DNA of 38,030 nt from an uncultured bacterium. GTDB lineage: Bacteria > Muiribacteriota > Ozemobacteria > Ozemobacterales > Ozemobacteraceae. Both the position numbers and the translations under genes were made by a program. Shown one piece after another: positions 6,453 through 15,348 of this stretch (the first letter of the stretch is position 1; every line of letters begins with the position of its first letter). The notes under the pieces were generated by a model, which saw nothing but the letters and a program-made list of their open reading frames with translations, was not told where the DNA came from and searched no databases. The stretch is taken from contig ONIU01000022.1 in NCBI GenBank assembly GCA_900317935.1, positions 1-38,030 on the forward strand. The letters are read 5' to 3'.

Positions 6453-7589
6453 ATGAAAATTTCAGTAAGAAAAAAAGGCAGAAGAAATAATAATTCTGGA
6501 AATTTACAATTCAGAAAAGGCTTTTGGTATGTGGAAGTTTCTGTGCATTTTATTAATGATGATGGTAACAAGATTTACAGAAGAAAATATCTTGGAAGAT
6601 TTAAGAATAAAACAGAAGCAGAACAAGCTGTAAAACAATATCAATTAGAAAATGGCATAAGTATTGAAAGCAAAACTCTGATGAAAGACTTTTTAAGAGA
6701 TTGGATTAGTGTCAGATGCAGAGGTAAAAAACAAGAATCAACAATTTTCAACCAGAAAGATCACATAGATAATTATATTATTCCTTATATTGGTAATATC
6801 ATGCTGGGGAAGTTAAAAAGCAATGATATTAATTTAATGACTTCTCAACTTTTAGCTGATAGAAAGCTGGCAAGAAATACTGTAATTACTATTACCGATA
6901 CTCTTAATGCTGCATTAAATTATGCTGTTAATGAAGATTATATTAATAAGAATCCAATGAAGAAAGCTGCAAAGATAAAACCATCGCCAAGACTAAAAGC
7001 AATTCCCAATAATTACGAGCAGATCTTTAATCTGACAAAAGAAATAATAGCAGAGAAAATATATAAAATACCTTTTCTATTATGTCTTTATGGAGGTTTG
7101 AGAAGAGGTGAAGCTCTTGGAGTTAAGTGGGAAGATATAGATTTTTCGAGGAAAACTTTAAGAGTAAGTAGACAAACAATAACCAGCGGTGGAAGAATTT
7201 ACGAAAAGGAATTAAAAACAGAAAAATCACAAAGGGTTATTGTGTTGCCCGATATAGTAATAGAAGAATTAGAAAAAATAGCAAAGCCAGAAAGAAAAGG
7301 ATTCATTATTAAAATCACTAGAAGAAAACCTTATTGTTTTTATTATAGATTCAGAAAGATCATACAAAAACTCAAAATGGAGTCTGTAACAATTCATTCA
7401 TTAAGACATATTAACGCCAGTCTTTTATTGAATAATGGAATTTCAATAGATTCTGTTTCTAGAAGATTGGGACATTCAAGTATAAAAGTTACTGGTGATA
7501 TTTATGCTCATGAGATATTGGGAGCTCAGGAAAAAGAAGCGAAGATATTAGATGAAATCAGTAAAAAAGCTATTATGAACAATAATTAG
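6453..7589 (+). CDS. int: Tyrosine site-specific integrase 1
   Basis: A 378-residue tyrosine recombinase. An Arm-type N-terminal DNA-binding domain (about 1-60, SGNLQFRKGFWYVEVSV...RRKYLGRFKNKTEAEQA), a SAM-like core-binding domain (FLRDWISVRCRGKKQESTIFNQ), and a catalytic domain with GGLRRGEALG (Arg), HSLRH (His-x-Leu-Arg) and LGHSSIKVTGDIYAH (His and the nucleophilic Tyr) are all present. I chose ATG 6453 because a GTGAGG ribosome site precedes it; an in-frame ATG at 6423 has none. It lies between the early terminator and the packaging region, in the same direction as both, and is unrelated at the detail level to the minus-strand integrase at 32.9 kb. Confidence 0.93.
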   Translation: MKISVRKKGRRNNNSGNLQFRKGFWYVEVSVHFINDDGNKIYRRKYLGRFKNKTEAEQAVKQYQLENGISIESKTLMKDFLRDWISVRCRGKKQESTIFNQKDHIDNYIIPYIGNIMLGKLKSNDINLMTSQLLADRKLARNTVITITDTLNAALNYAVNEDYINKNPMKKAAKIKPSPRLKAIPNNYEQIFNLTKEIIAEKIYKIPFLLCLYGGLRRGEALGVKWEDIDFSRKTLRVSRQTITSGGRIYEKELKTEKSQRVIVLPDIVIEELEKIAKPERKGFIIKITRRKPYCFYYRFRKIIQKLKMESVTIHSLRHINASLLLNNGISIDSVSRRLGHSSIKVTGDIYAHEILGAQEKEAKILDEISKKAIMNNN

Positions 7590-7618
7590 AGACTTTTAGT
7601 AAAAATAAAACAAAACTC

Positions 7619-7647
7619 TTGTACAAATTGCAATTTAGTACTAAGAT
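7619..7647 (+). promoter_or_regulatory. Putative late promoter with GTAC repeat
   Basis: TTGTAC, 17-bp spacer, TAAGAT. GTAC occurs both in the -35 and just before the -10. The layout CTTGTACAAAT-N9-GTACTAAG recurs exactly at 32121-32148, ahead of the spanin genes. It lies upstream of terminase and the whole structural operon. Confidence 0.6.
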
Positions 7648-7681
7648 TAGATAGAACATCATAAAGTTAGATTGATGTAAT

Positions 7682-7706
7682 AAAAGTTAGATAGTGTCTA
7701 ACTTTT
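7682..7706. repeat. 10-bp inverted repeat downstream of the late promoter
   Basis: AAAAGTTAGA, 5-bp spacer TAGTG, TCTAACTTTT, a perfect dyad. A direct copy of AAAGTTAGAT sits 20 bp upstream (7663-7672). It may be an operator, or a hairpin in the leader of the late transcript. The T-run is short. Confidence 0.5.
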
Positions 7707-7836
7707 AAAAATTGCTTTTGACCTCGTAATGAAATCTTTTGAAATTTTAAAAGCACGTAGTAAGAAAACCGCATGGATTCAAAAGCACGTGGCTGAAAAA
7801 ATCGGGTAGGTACTTCCATCAATTTCCGCTCGTTGA

Positions 7837-7851
7837 GGGTCGGCGCCACCT
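7837..7851 (+). other. Candidate cos site
   Basis: GGGTCGGCGCCACCT is a GC-rich patch in AT-rich leader DNA just before a Nu1/GpA-type terminase. It closely resembles the lambda cohesive end GGGCGGCGACCT, and lambda cos also sits immediately upstream of the small terminase gene. The nick positions cannot be read from the sequence. Confidence 0.5.
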
Positions 7852-7916
7852 CCAAAATTCATCGGTCAGAGAACTTTAGAACTAGAGACCGTCCCAGAAA
7901 AACAGGAGCTAAAAAT

Positions 7917-8492
7917 TTGTCACAAATTACAGTTAGTGTAAAAATTATTGCTAATTTTTTTGGAGTTAATGAAAGAACAATAAGACAATGGGTGCAAAAA
8001 GGTATGCCCCGTGTTGCTGATGGCGTCTATTCCCCTAGAGACTGTTTTAACTGGTGGGACGAATATATTAATGAATCTGCTGTTGGTGATGATGATAAGA
8101 ACAAAGATGCAAAAGAAAGATATTGGGCAGCCAAAGCAGGGAATGAAGAATTAAAGTTTGAAAAGACAAAAGGTGAGTTGGTTTCTAAAGATAAGGTTGA
8201 AAATTCATTTGCTGCAAGAGCTTATGAGTTGAGTTTGTCTTTCAGAGCTTTAAAATATAGGCTTCCTCCAATGCTTGAAGGAAAAAACAGGGAAGATATA
8301 CAGAACGAATTAGGTAAAGAACTTAATAGAATTTTAGATACGTATAAGAGAGCTGGTAGTTTTGTTCCTGAAGGTTTAGAAGATATTCTTAAATATTTAC
8401 AGAAGCAGGAAAAGTTTTATTTAACAGAAGCCAGGAAAACATCAAGAACTACCAAAACAAAGAAAGCTGCATCAAAAAGAGGTAAAAAATGA
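7917..8492 (+). CDS. Terminase small subunit, Nu1 type
   Basis: Recognises the packaging site and recruits the large subunit. The N-terminal winged-helix/HTH (VKIIANFFGVNERTIRQWVQKGMPRVADGVYSPRDCFNWWDEYI) is the Nu1 DNA-binding domain; the rest is helical, with a basic C-terminal tail (TKTKKAASKRGKK) overlapping the GpA start. TTG 7917 is chosen because AGGAG precedes it by seven bases and the domain begins immediately; the longer frame from 7833 would run through the cos-like patch. 191 residues, near lambda gpNu1 (181). Confidence 0.88.
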   Translation: MSQITVSVKIIANFFGVNERTIRQWVQKGMPRVADGVYSPRDCFNWWDEYINESAVGDDDKNKDAKERYWAAKAGNEELKFEKTKGELVSKDKVENSFAARAYELSLSFRALKYRLPPMLEGKNREDIQNELGKELNRILDTYKRAGSFVPEGLEDILKYLQKQEKFYLTEARKTSRTTKTKKAASKRGKK

Positions 8493-10381
8493 GCCTTGAT
8501 ATAGATGAAGTTGAAGAGCTTGCTTCTTTTACTGATGGCGAAATAGGTGCTATTGTTATTCCCCCAGATTGCTCAGTAGCTGAATGGGTAGAAAGTCATA
8601 GAATATTAGGTAAAGGCTCAGCTGAACCAGGACCAAAAAGAATTAGCAGAACTCCTAATTTAAGAGCTGTTTATGATTGGTTTGGTGATTACAGAGTTAG
8701 AGAAATTACATGTCAAAAGCCAGCTCAGTGTGGTTTTACCGATTTAATTGTAGATTTGATTCTCTGGATATGCGACAATGATCCTGCTCCAACCTGTTTG
8801 TTTTTAGCTGACCGTGAAACAGCTAGAAAATTGATGAAAACTAGAATCATTCCAGCTTTAACGGCTATGGGCAAAATTCATGACAATAACAATACACGAA
8901 AGAAAGACGCAACAAAGTTTGAATGCTCCCTTCCTAATGGTTTTTATTTAATGGTGTCTTGGGGTAGTTCTATTTCTCAGACTGCTTCAATGGCTTTTAA
9001 GTATGTATTTTGCGATGAGATTAATAAGCCTGGTTATGATGTTTCTGGTGACGAAGGTAACACTCTCGGCCGTATTCGTGAAAGAATGGAAACTTACCCA
9101 GATTCTAAATTTATTAAGTTTTCGACTCCGACCACTGATACAGGCAGAGTTACAAAAGAACTTGAAAAAGCAGATGTGGTTTATGATTTTTGTGTTCCAT
9201 GCCCGGATTGTGGCACTTTGCAATCTTTAAGCTTCAAGAATGTAAAGTGGGAAGGTGGAAGCAAAGCAACAACTGAACAGATTGAGAATACTGCAAGATA
9301 TGTTTGTGAAAATTGCGGATCATTATGGACTACTGCCCAGAAAAATCTAGCAGTTGAAAAAGGTGTTTTTGTTCCCAGAAAAGAAGTTGAAAAACCAAGG
9401 CATATTGGATTGCAGCTTCACAGACTCACTAGTCTGTTTAAAGGTGGATTTTTAGAAAACCTGATAGACCGCTGGAACAAGGCACAGGAAGAAGGACCTT
9501 CTGAAATACAGAATGTTATAAATTCGGCTTTTGGGGAGCCATGGGTCAATCGTGTGACGGTTCCTGATTCGGAAAGACGGAAGATGCTTCAGTGCTGTAT
9601 TGCAGATTATGAAGTTGGAACTGTTCCACAAGAGGCTATTGCTTTAGTAATGGGAATAGACGTTCAGCAGAACGGCTTCTGGTTCAGAATAAGGGCTTTT
9701 GCTAAAGATTTGACCTCGTGGGGAATTTATGAAGGATTTGTTGGTGACCAGCAGGAACTGGAATCTGTTTTATTTGCTACCTATGACGGTAAGAAGATTT
9801 CAAGAGCTCTTATTGATACTGGTGGCGGTAAAGAAGAAGGCGCTGCGATAAGCAGAACAGAAGAAACCTATAATTTTATAAGAGCCAACCAGCATAGAGG
9901 TGCTAAACTTATGGGTAGCAAAGGTTCATCTGTTTCGATGCCAAACAGAATTAAAATAGGTGCCCCATTAGATAAGACTCCATCGGGCAAGCCTATACCT
10001 GGAGGACTTCAAATTGTTCAGATAAATACTGATGTTTTTAAAGATCTTATTTGGTGGCGAATAGAAAAAGCTAAGAAATTGGAACCAGGTGGGATGTATT
10101 TTCACAATTCCACTCCTGAATATTTGTTTGATCATTTGTTAGCTGAAGAAAAAAGAAAAGACAAAAATGGCAAAGAAGATTGGATAGCAACTAGAAAAGA
10201 CAATCACCTTTTTGACTGCGAAGTTTTGTGTTTGGCTTGTGTTGATAATGAATTTTACGGAGGTGTCAAAGGTATATCTCGCGTGAACAGTATTCAACAG
10301 ATTCAGCAGATAAGAAATGAAGCTTCGCAGAAAAGAGCTAGAACGCCAAACCCATATACGGAGGGGATAAGTGAATATTGA
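8489..10381 (+). CDS. Terminase large subunit, GpA family
   Basis: The packaging motor: ATP-driven DNA translocase plus cos-cutting endonuclease. 630 residues, typical of lambda gpA. Visible: the N-terminal SVAEWVESHRIL...EPGPKRISRTPNLRAVYDWF block, the ATPase region ITCQKPAQCGFTD, the Walker-B-like VFCDEINKPG, the coupling segment FIKFSTPTTD, a zinc-like CPDCG...CENCG pair, and nuclease-domain aspartates in MGIDVQQNGFWFRI and LIDTGGG. Overlaps the small subunit by four bases. This family implies cos-type packaging. Confidence 0.95.
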   Translation: MSLDIDEVEELASFTDGEIGAIVIPPDCSVAEWVESHRILGKGSAEPGPKRISRTPNLRAVYDWFGDYRVREITCQKPAQCGFTDLIVDLILWICDNDPAPTCLFLADRETARKLMKTRIIPALTAMGKIHDNNNTRKKDATKFECSLPNGFYLMVSWGSSISQTASMAFKYVFCDEINKPGYDVSGDEGNTLGRIRERMETYPDSKFIKFSTPTTDTGRVTKELEKADVVYDFCVPCPDCGTLQSLSFKNVKWEGGSKATTEQIENTARYVCENCGSLWTTAQKNLAVEKGVFVPRKEVEKPRHIGLQLHRLTSLFKGGFLENLIDRWNKAQEEGPSEIQNVINSAFGEPWVNRVTVPDSERRKMLQCCIADYEVGTVPQEAIALVMGIDVQQNGFWFRIRAFAKDLTSWGIYEGFVGDQQELESVLFATYDGKKISRALIDTGGGKEEGAAISRTEETYNFIRANQHRGAKLMGSKGSSVSMPNRIKIGAPLDKTPSGKPIPGGLQIVQINTDVFKDLIWWRIEKAKKLEPGGMYFHNSTPEYLFDHLLAEEKRKDKNGKEDWIATRKDNHLFDCEVLCLACVDNEFYGGVKGISRVNSIQQIQQIRNEASQKRARTPNPYTEGISEY

Positions 10382-10580
10382 TAAATTACTGATACTTATT
10401 AAAAGAATCTATATGCTTGGCCAGAAGTCAGTGAAATTTGAATATAAGCAGACCAAATGCCCTATCTGTGAAAGTGTTGGTATTCAGGAAGAGGGTTCTG
10501 TGAAAGTTATAACCACAAGAGGAAAGATAAGATACTGTAAATGTAAAAAGTGTGGCACCAAGTTCAAGGCAGTTAAATAG
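10371..10580 (+). CDS. Small zinc-ribbon protein
   Basis: GTG 10371 follows GGAGGGGATAA, which lies inside the end of terminase. The 69-aa product has a helical, basic N-terminus and a zinc ribbon, CPIC...CKCKKCG, in the second half. Such ribbons are common beside terminase genes and may contact DNA, but the role is unknown. Confidence 0.75.
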   Translation: MNIDKLLILIKRIYMLGQKSVKFEYKQTKCPICESVGIQEEGSVKVITTRGKIRYCKCKKCGTKFKAVK

Positions 10581-10754
10581 ATTATATTTTTATAAATTGC
10601 CATGTATTACGGCTTGTAATGACGTTTTCAACGTAAATAATAACTACCCAAAACCATAAAAACTAAAAAAATTCCATAGTAAAGTACTAGAGTTTGTGAC
10701 AAGGCTCTCTTTTTTCATTATAAGGAAAGTAAATAACGATAAAAAGGATTTTAT
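10581..10754. other. Non-coding gap in the late operon
   Basis: 174 bases without a convincing frame. It contains a small hairpin (ACGTT-TTC-AACGT) and a GACAAGGCTCTCTTTTTTC stretch that could be a weak terminator. I see no clear promoter. Confidence 0.4.
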
Positions 10755-10970
10755 ATGAGCCTATCAGCCCTACAAGACGAACTTACAAAACTCATACAGG
10801 CTAGAGATGCAATATTGGGTGGTGCCCAGAGTTATACCGTAAATGGGCAGACAGTCAATAGAGCTACTCTACAAACTATTCTAGACCGTATCGATGTTGT
10901 TCAATCTCGCATCGAAACCTGTAAAAGAGGTGGAAGAGGCTTTATAAAAGCTCCTTTATTCATGGATTAA
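10755..10970 (+). CDS. Head-tail joining protein, gpW family
   Basis: 71 residues with the gpW pattern: LQDELTKLIQARDAILGGAQSY, then YTVNGQTVNRATLQTIL, then a terminal helix with basic end. gpW plugs the portal after packaging and creates the docking site for FII. Size and place (terminase-W-portal) match lambda exactly. It starts three bases before the portal gene region, at ATG 10755. Confidence 0.9.
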   Translation: MSLSALQDELTKLIQARDAILGGAQSYTVNGQTVNRATLQTILDRIDVVQSRIETCKRGGRGFIKAPLFMD

Positions 10971-10973
10971 AAG

Positions 10974-12494
10974 ATGATTTACGAATTCACCACAAAACTT
11001 ATTGCCAAAACAATCGGCTTGTTTTCGCCTTCTACTGCAAGGAAGTATTTGCAGGAGCATATGATTTGCCGAATGTATGAAGCTGCAAAGAATAACGGTG
11101 CAAATTCCAGATTCAGACCTCAGCACTCTACTGGCGCTCAGGAAATACACGATTCATGGCAGAATGTCACTAACAAGATAAGAGCTTTAGACCGTGACAA
11201 CTCTCATGTTGCAGGTATGAGAAGAAGATTTGTTGCTGGGCTTGTAGGTGAAGGGTCATGGCCAAGACCTAAGATTTTAAAAAATAATGCAATTAACCGT
11301 TATGATTATGATACCAAGCTTAACATAGATATTTTGGAAAGATGGGAACTCTGGGCAAAAGAAGCCTGTGCAAATGGTGATTCAGTTTACCAGCTGCAAA
11401 GACTTGCAGCAAACCATTTCTTTATAGATGGCGGTTTGTTGATTAGACGTGTGATTATTAACGGACAGTTGAGACTTGAACCTATTGAATTTGACCAACT
11501 AGACCGTGATAAGGACTGTGACGACGGCAGAATAAGAATTGTAGACGGCAAGGAATTAGACGAATTCAACAAGGTTAAAGCCTATTGGATAAAACCGAGA
11601 CATCCAGCTGAAGTTGAAAGTGATTCAAGACGTATTCCGGCAGAAGAAGTTATAGATCTTTTCGATAGAGAAAGAGCATCTTCTGTTTCTGGAATAAGCC
11701 GTTTAGCCTGTTCCACTATGAACTTCTACAATATCGGGATGTATAGAGCCGATACTATGAAGCTTGCAAGAGTTTCTACAGGTTATGGTGTATTTATACA
11801 GTCTCCATACCCAGAAGATTATATTGACGAAAATCCTCAGACTGATGAAAACGGCAATATTTACGAATACATAATACCTGGTGGCGTTCATTACCTTAGA
11901 CCTGGTGAAACAATGAACCAGGCAAAGCCTGAAAACCCAGGCACAAATTACGCACCTTTCCTCAAGGCAGAACTACAATCTGCTTCTGTTGGCGCTGGTA
12001 TGTCTTATGAATCCGTCAGTAATGACGGTTCTAACACAAATTTCAGTGGTGCAAGACAGATGCTGCTTTTCGAAAGAGCAATGATCCGCTACACCTTCGC
12101 AATTTTTGAAGAACGTTTTTATTCAAAAATGTATGAATGGTTTATCGAGCATGAAGTCTACTTCAACGGTTTGAATATGCCAGATTATGAAAACAAAAAA
12201 GCACGTTATCTAAGAGCAAGTTGGTCTAGACCAAGAACTGAATGGGTTGACCCGCTCAAGGATGCAAATGCAGCAAAAACAGAAATAGATATGGGTGCAA
12301 ATACTTTAACTGAATTCTGTGAAACAGCAGGAAGAGACATAGAAGAAGTAGTTGCTACCAGAAAATATGAAATGGACCTCTTTAAAAAAGCAGGTCTGAT
12401 TACAGAAGAAAGTGAGGCTGACAATGGCAATAATACAGGATATAACGACCAACAAGAAGAACTTGCAAACACCGAAACTGACGACAAGATCTAA
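10974..12494 (+). CDS. Portal protein, lambda gpB family
   Basis: 506 residues forming the dodecameric ring at the capsid vertex through which DNA enters. Signature stretches: the N-terminal STGAQEIHDSWQNVTNKIRALDRDNSHVAGMRRRFVAGLVGEG, a central VIDLFDRERASSVSGISRLACS, and VGAGMSYESVSNDGSNTNFSGARQM, typical of the lambda portal family. The C-terminal 25 codons overlap the start of the next gene (ATG 12424). Confidence 0.94.
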   Translation: MIYEFTTKLIAKTIGLFSPSTARKYLQEHMICRMYEAAKNNGANSRFRPQHSTGAQEIHDSWQNVTNKIRALDRDNSHVAGMRRRFVAGLVGEGSWPRPKILKNNAINRYDYDTKLNIDILERWELWAKEACANGDSVYQLQRLAANHFFIDGGLLIRRVIINGQLRLEPIEFDQLDRDKDCDDGRIRIVDGKELDEFNKVKAYWIKPRHPAEVESDSRRIPAEEVIDLFDRERASSVSGISRLACSTMNFYNIGMYRADTMKLARVSTGYGVFIQSPYPEDYIDENPQTDENGNIYEYIIPGGVHYLRPGETMNQAKPENPGTNYAPFLKAELQSASVGAGMSYESVSNDGSNTNFSGARQMLLFERAMIRYTFAIFEERFYSKMYEWFIEHEVYFNGLNMPDYENKKARYLRASWSRPRTEWVDPLKDANAAKTEIDMGANTLTEFCETAGRDIEEVVATRKYEMDLFKKAGLITEESEADNGNNTGYNDQQEELANTETDDKI

Positions 12495-14421
12495 CGTCAA
12501 TTTCAATCCTAAAAGCTATCGTGAAGAAGATGATTCAGTAGAATTCGTTTTAACTACTGAATATCCTGCTGATATTTTCGACTGGTCTACAGGCAAAATA
12601 ATTAAAGAAACCATGGTTGCCAAGGGTATTACTTTGCCCCAGGATAACCAGGTGCCTCTTTTGAACAGTCATAACAGATTTGGAATTGAAAACATTCTTG
12701 GAAGTGTCAGAGATTTCAAGGTTGAAGGTGACAAGGTTGTAGGCAGACTTTACTTTTCTAAGAAGAAAGAAGCTCAGGAAGCTTTACAGATGATTAAGGA
12801 AGGACACCTTAATTCTGGTTCAGTTGGTTATCTGCAAAGAGAATCTGTCTGGATTAAGAAAGGCGAAAAATTAGACTACGACAATAGAACCTTTGAAGGA
12901 CCTCTTTTATTAACAAAGAAATGGGATTTACAGGAATATTCACTTGTTGCCATTCCTGCTGATCCATTTGCAAAAGCGAGAAATTCAAATGAAACAGACA
13001 GCCTATCGGCTGTTAAAAATATAAATCCAAATTTTAAAGGAGAAAATACCATGGAAAATGAAAAAGAAACCAAGGTAGAAGAACAACAGCCGACAGTTAA
13101 CGTAAAAGAAGCTGTTGAACAGGCTAGTGAAAAAGCACGAGCCGACGAACAGGCAAGAGTAAGAGCAATAATTGCTTTATGCAATAAGCATAATTGCAAA
13201 GATATTGTTGATACTCTTATTAGCACAGGCGCAAGCGTTGAAGCAGCACAAGGCGCAGTATTAGATGAACTTGCAAAACGTTCTACTCCATTGGCCAATG
13301 CCAAACCTGTAATAACTATGGGCGAAACCGACAGAGAAAAATTCGTTAAAGCTGCTGCTGATGGGTTACTTTTAAGAGCCGGTGTTGAACTAGAAAAACC
13401 AGAAGCTGGTGCAGAAAATTTCAGACGTTTCAGCATCAAAGAAGTTGCAAGAGAAATAGCCAGAAGAAACGGCGAAAATGGTATGATGACCGACAAAGAT
13501 GCGCTTATGCTTGTATCTCGTGCGGGCACTCAGACATATTCGGATTTCAATTATGTTCTGGATACAGCCATGCAGAAATCAGTAATGAAAGGCTACAGGC
13601 AGGCACCCGATACTTGGAGGCAGTTCTGCTCTAAGGGCTCTTTACCTAACTTAGAACCTGCTAAACGTGTAGATATTAACGATTTACCAGATTTTGATGA
13701 AAATCCTGAAGGCGCTCAGCTCGATAGAAAAATCATCGGTGACAAGGGCGAACAGATTCAGCTTGTTACCTATGGTAATACTGTAAGTCTTTCTCGTAGA
13801 GCTATTCTTGCTGATGATTTAGGCATTTTCGGCAGAATTGCTAGAAAAATCGGCTACAGAGCAGCACAGAAAATAGAAGCTCTTGCTTATTCTGTTCTTA
13901 CTGCAAATGCCAATATGAGTGATGATGTTGCTCTTTTCCATGCTGACCACCACAATTTGGCTGCTGGTGCTGGCAATGTTGGAGCTCTTTCTAAGGCTAC
14001 ACTTGGAAATGGTTATGTTTTAATGCAGAAGCAGACTGATGCAAACGGCTCTAAGCTTAACATCACTCCGAAATACTTGCTTGTAAGCCCCGATGAAGCT
14101 ATCGAAGCTGAAATTCTTACTGCTTCAACCATCGACCCAAGCTCTAACTTCACTGCTGGCAACACCAACTTCTTCAAGAACAGAAACCTTGTTGCAATCA
14201 GCTCTCCATACATTAATGTAAGCTCTAACGGTTTCTACTTAATCGCTGATCCGGCAGCCTGTGACACTATCGAAGTTGCTTTCTTAGACGGAAAAGAATC
14301 ACCAACTATCGAAATGGTAGACAATGATGGTGATATTCTCGCTAGAAAATGGCGCTACTGGTTCGATGTTGGCGCTAAGGCTCTTGATTTCAGAGGAATG
14401 GTAAGAGTTCCGCATAGCTGA
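12424..14421 (+). CDS. Prohead protease fused to major capsid protein
   Basis: 665 residues in one frame. About 1-195 is an HK97-type serine protease: LLNSHNRFG (His), LNSGSVGY (Ser) and LQEYSLVAIPADPFA. A Glu/Lys/Ala-rich scaffold-like segment (about 205-260, NEKETKVEEQQPTVNVKEAVEQ) follows, then a Mu-gpT/lambda-type capsid domain to the end (TYSDFNYVLDTAMQKS...FRGMVRVPHS). The protease would process the shell precursor and free the capsid domain. ATG 12424 has GAGG upstream; a GTG at 12412 is less likely. A possible internal start at ATG 13051, behind AAAGGAGAAAATACC, would give scaffold plus capsid without protease. Confidence 0.92.
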   Translation: MAIIQDITTNKKNLQTPKLTTRSNVNFNPKSYREEDDSVEFVLTTEYPADIFDWSTGKIIKETMVAKGITLPQDNQVPLLNSHNRFGIENILGSVRDFKVEGDKVVGRLYFSKKKEAQEALQMIKEGHLNSGSVGYLQRESVWIKKGEKLDYDNRTFEGPLLLTKKWDLQEYSLVAIPADPFAKARNSNETDSLSAVKNINPNFKGENTMENEKETKVEEQQPTVNVKEAVEQASEKARADEQARVRAIIALCNKHNCKDIVDTLISTGASVEAAQGAVLDELAKRSTPLANAKPVITMGETDREKFVKAAADGLLLRAGVELEKPEAGAENFRRFSIKEVAREIARRNGENGMMTDKDALMLVSRAGTQTYSDFNYVLDTAMQKSVMKGYRQAPDTWRQFCSKGSLPNLEPAKRVDINDLPDFDENPEGAQLDRKIIGDKGEQIQLVTYGNTVSLSRRAILADDLGIFGRIARKIGYRAAQKIEALAYSVLTANANMSDDVALFHADHHNLAAGAGNVGALSKATLGNGYVLMQKQTDANGSKLNITPKYLLVSPDEAIEAEILTASTIDPSSNFTAGNTNFFKNRNLVAISSPYINVSSNGFYLIADPAACDTIEVAFLDGKESPTIEMVDNDGDILARKWRYWFDVGAKALDFRGMVRVPHS

Positions 14422-14458
14422 TAAGCAATCAGCAATTAGCAGAGAGTAATTGATGTTA

Positions 14459-14494
14459 GGTTATGATTGTTGCTTAACGGCTCCAATCATAACC
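14459..14494 (+). other. Perfect 11-bp hairpin after the capsid gene
   Basis: GGTTATGATTG (14459-14469) and CAATCATAACC (14484-14494), loop 14 nt, no T-run. It probably stabilises the capsid mRNA 3' end or tunes expression of the downstream genes. Confidence 0.55.
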
Positions 14495-14524
14495 AGACAA
14501 ATGAATAAAGAAAGGTAAATAACC

Positions 14525-14869
14525 ATGAATAACGTAGTAAATGATGGAAACGTAATAGAATACACAAACGGCACTGGTTCAAAGATTGACAGCGGTGCAG
14601 TTGTAGTTATAGGCAAGTTCTGCGGTGTTGCTGTTGCAGATATTCCTAATGGTGCTACTGGCGCAGTAGCAATAGAAGGTGTTTTCGACCTTCCAAAGAA
14701 AACCACAACAGATACAATGGCTGTAGGCGATGCAATAAAGAACGATTCAGGACTTGTAAAAGTTGCTGGTTCAGCAGGTCTCACTATAGGTAAAGACGTA
14801 ATTGTCGGTTACGCTGTTCAGGCTTCCAGCTCAGCTAGTTCTACTGTTAAAGTAAAACTTGCTCATTAA
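14525..14869 (+). CDS. DUF2190 capsid-associated protein
   Basis: 114 residues of small-residue-rich beta structure. NGTGSKIDSGAVVVIG...GVAVADIPNGATGAVAIEGVFDLPK...AVGDAIKNDSG...TIGKDVIVGYAV is the DUF2190 pattern found next to capsid genes and thought to decorate or stabilise the head. Ribosome site AAAGG precedes ATG 14525. The stop overlaps the next frame's ATG 14869. Confidence 0.85.
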   Translation: MNNVVNDGNVIEYTNGTGSKIDSGAVVVIGKFCGVAVADIPNGATGAVAIEGVFDLPKKTTTDTMAVGDAIKNDSGLVKVAGSAGLTIGKDVIVGYAVQASSSASSTVKVKLAH

Positions 14870-15348
14870 TGAGTTTACTAGACAGGTTCGACCCTGTTTT
14901 TACCGATTGCCTCGGCTGTCTATGCCCGCCTCCATTTCCAGTTGCGTTATGTGTGGAGCAGAAGATAGACGAGGCAATTATTAAGGCTAAGGTTTTGGCT
15001 GAGAGGTTGTATAAGATGACTTTCAAGGAACAATTAGCAAACGACCTAGAAAACATAATGAATGCCGATGAAGTATCGGAAGAAGTGACCTACTCACCCA
15101 GAAACGGCAGTGAATCTTCTACTATCAAAGCGATATTTAACGACAGAGCAGAGTCAAACCTTGCTTTTACTGACGGTGAAGCGGTCACACCGACAGCAGT
15201 TATTTTAAAATCCAGCCTCGCAGCAGCTCCAAAACACAATGATTCTATAACCGATTCTGATAACCGCGTATGGATAGTTAAAGGTATTGCTGGTGAATCC
15301 TTCTCTAGTTGGACCCTTTCTCTGATAGGAGACGTAAGAATCAAATGA
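14869..15348 (+). CDS. Head-tail connector, FII-like
   Basis: The C-terminal 110 residues, from MTFKEQLANDLENIMNADEVSEEVTYSP through a beta-rich core (SSTIKAIFNDRAE...TPTAVILKSSLA...DSITDSDNRVWIVKGI), fit the gpFII-type connector. The 49-residue N-terminal part (MSLLDRFDPVFTD with four Cys and PPPFP) is unusual. ATG 14869 overlaps the previous stop but has no ribosome site; ATG 15016, behind GAGAGG, is an equally plausible start for the connector alone. Confidence 0.75.
   Translation: MSLLDRFDPVFTDCLGCLCPPPFPVALCVEQKIDEAIIKAKVLAERLYKMTFKEQLANDLENIMNADEVSEEVTYSPRNGSESSTIKAIFNDRAESNLAFTDGEAVTPTAVILKSSLAAAPKHNDSITDSDNRVWIVKGIAGESFSSWTLSLIGDVRIK

Noticed and set aside
12876..13529. 217-codon antisense frame inside the capsid gene
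   Set aside because: Alanine/serine-rich shadow of a strongly coding frame; no promoter or ribosome site.
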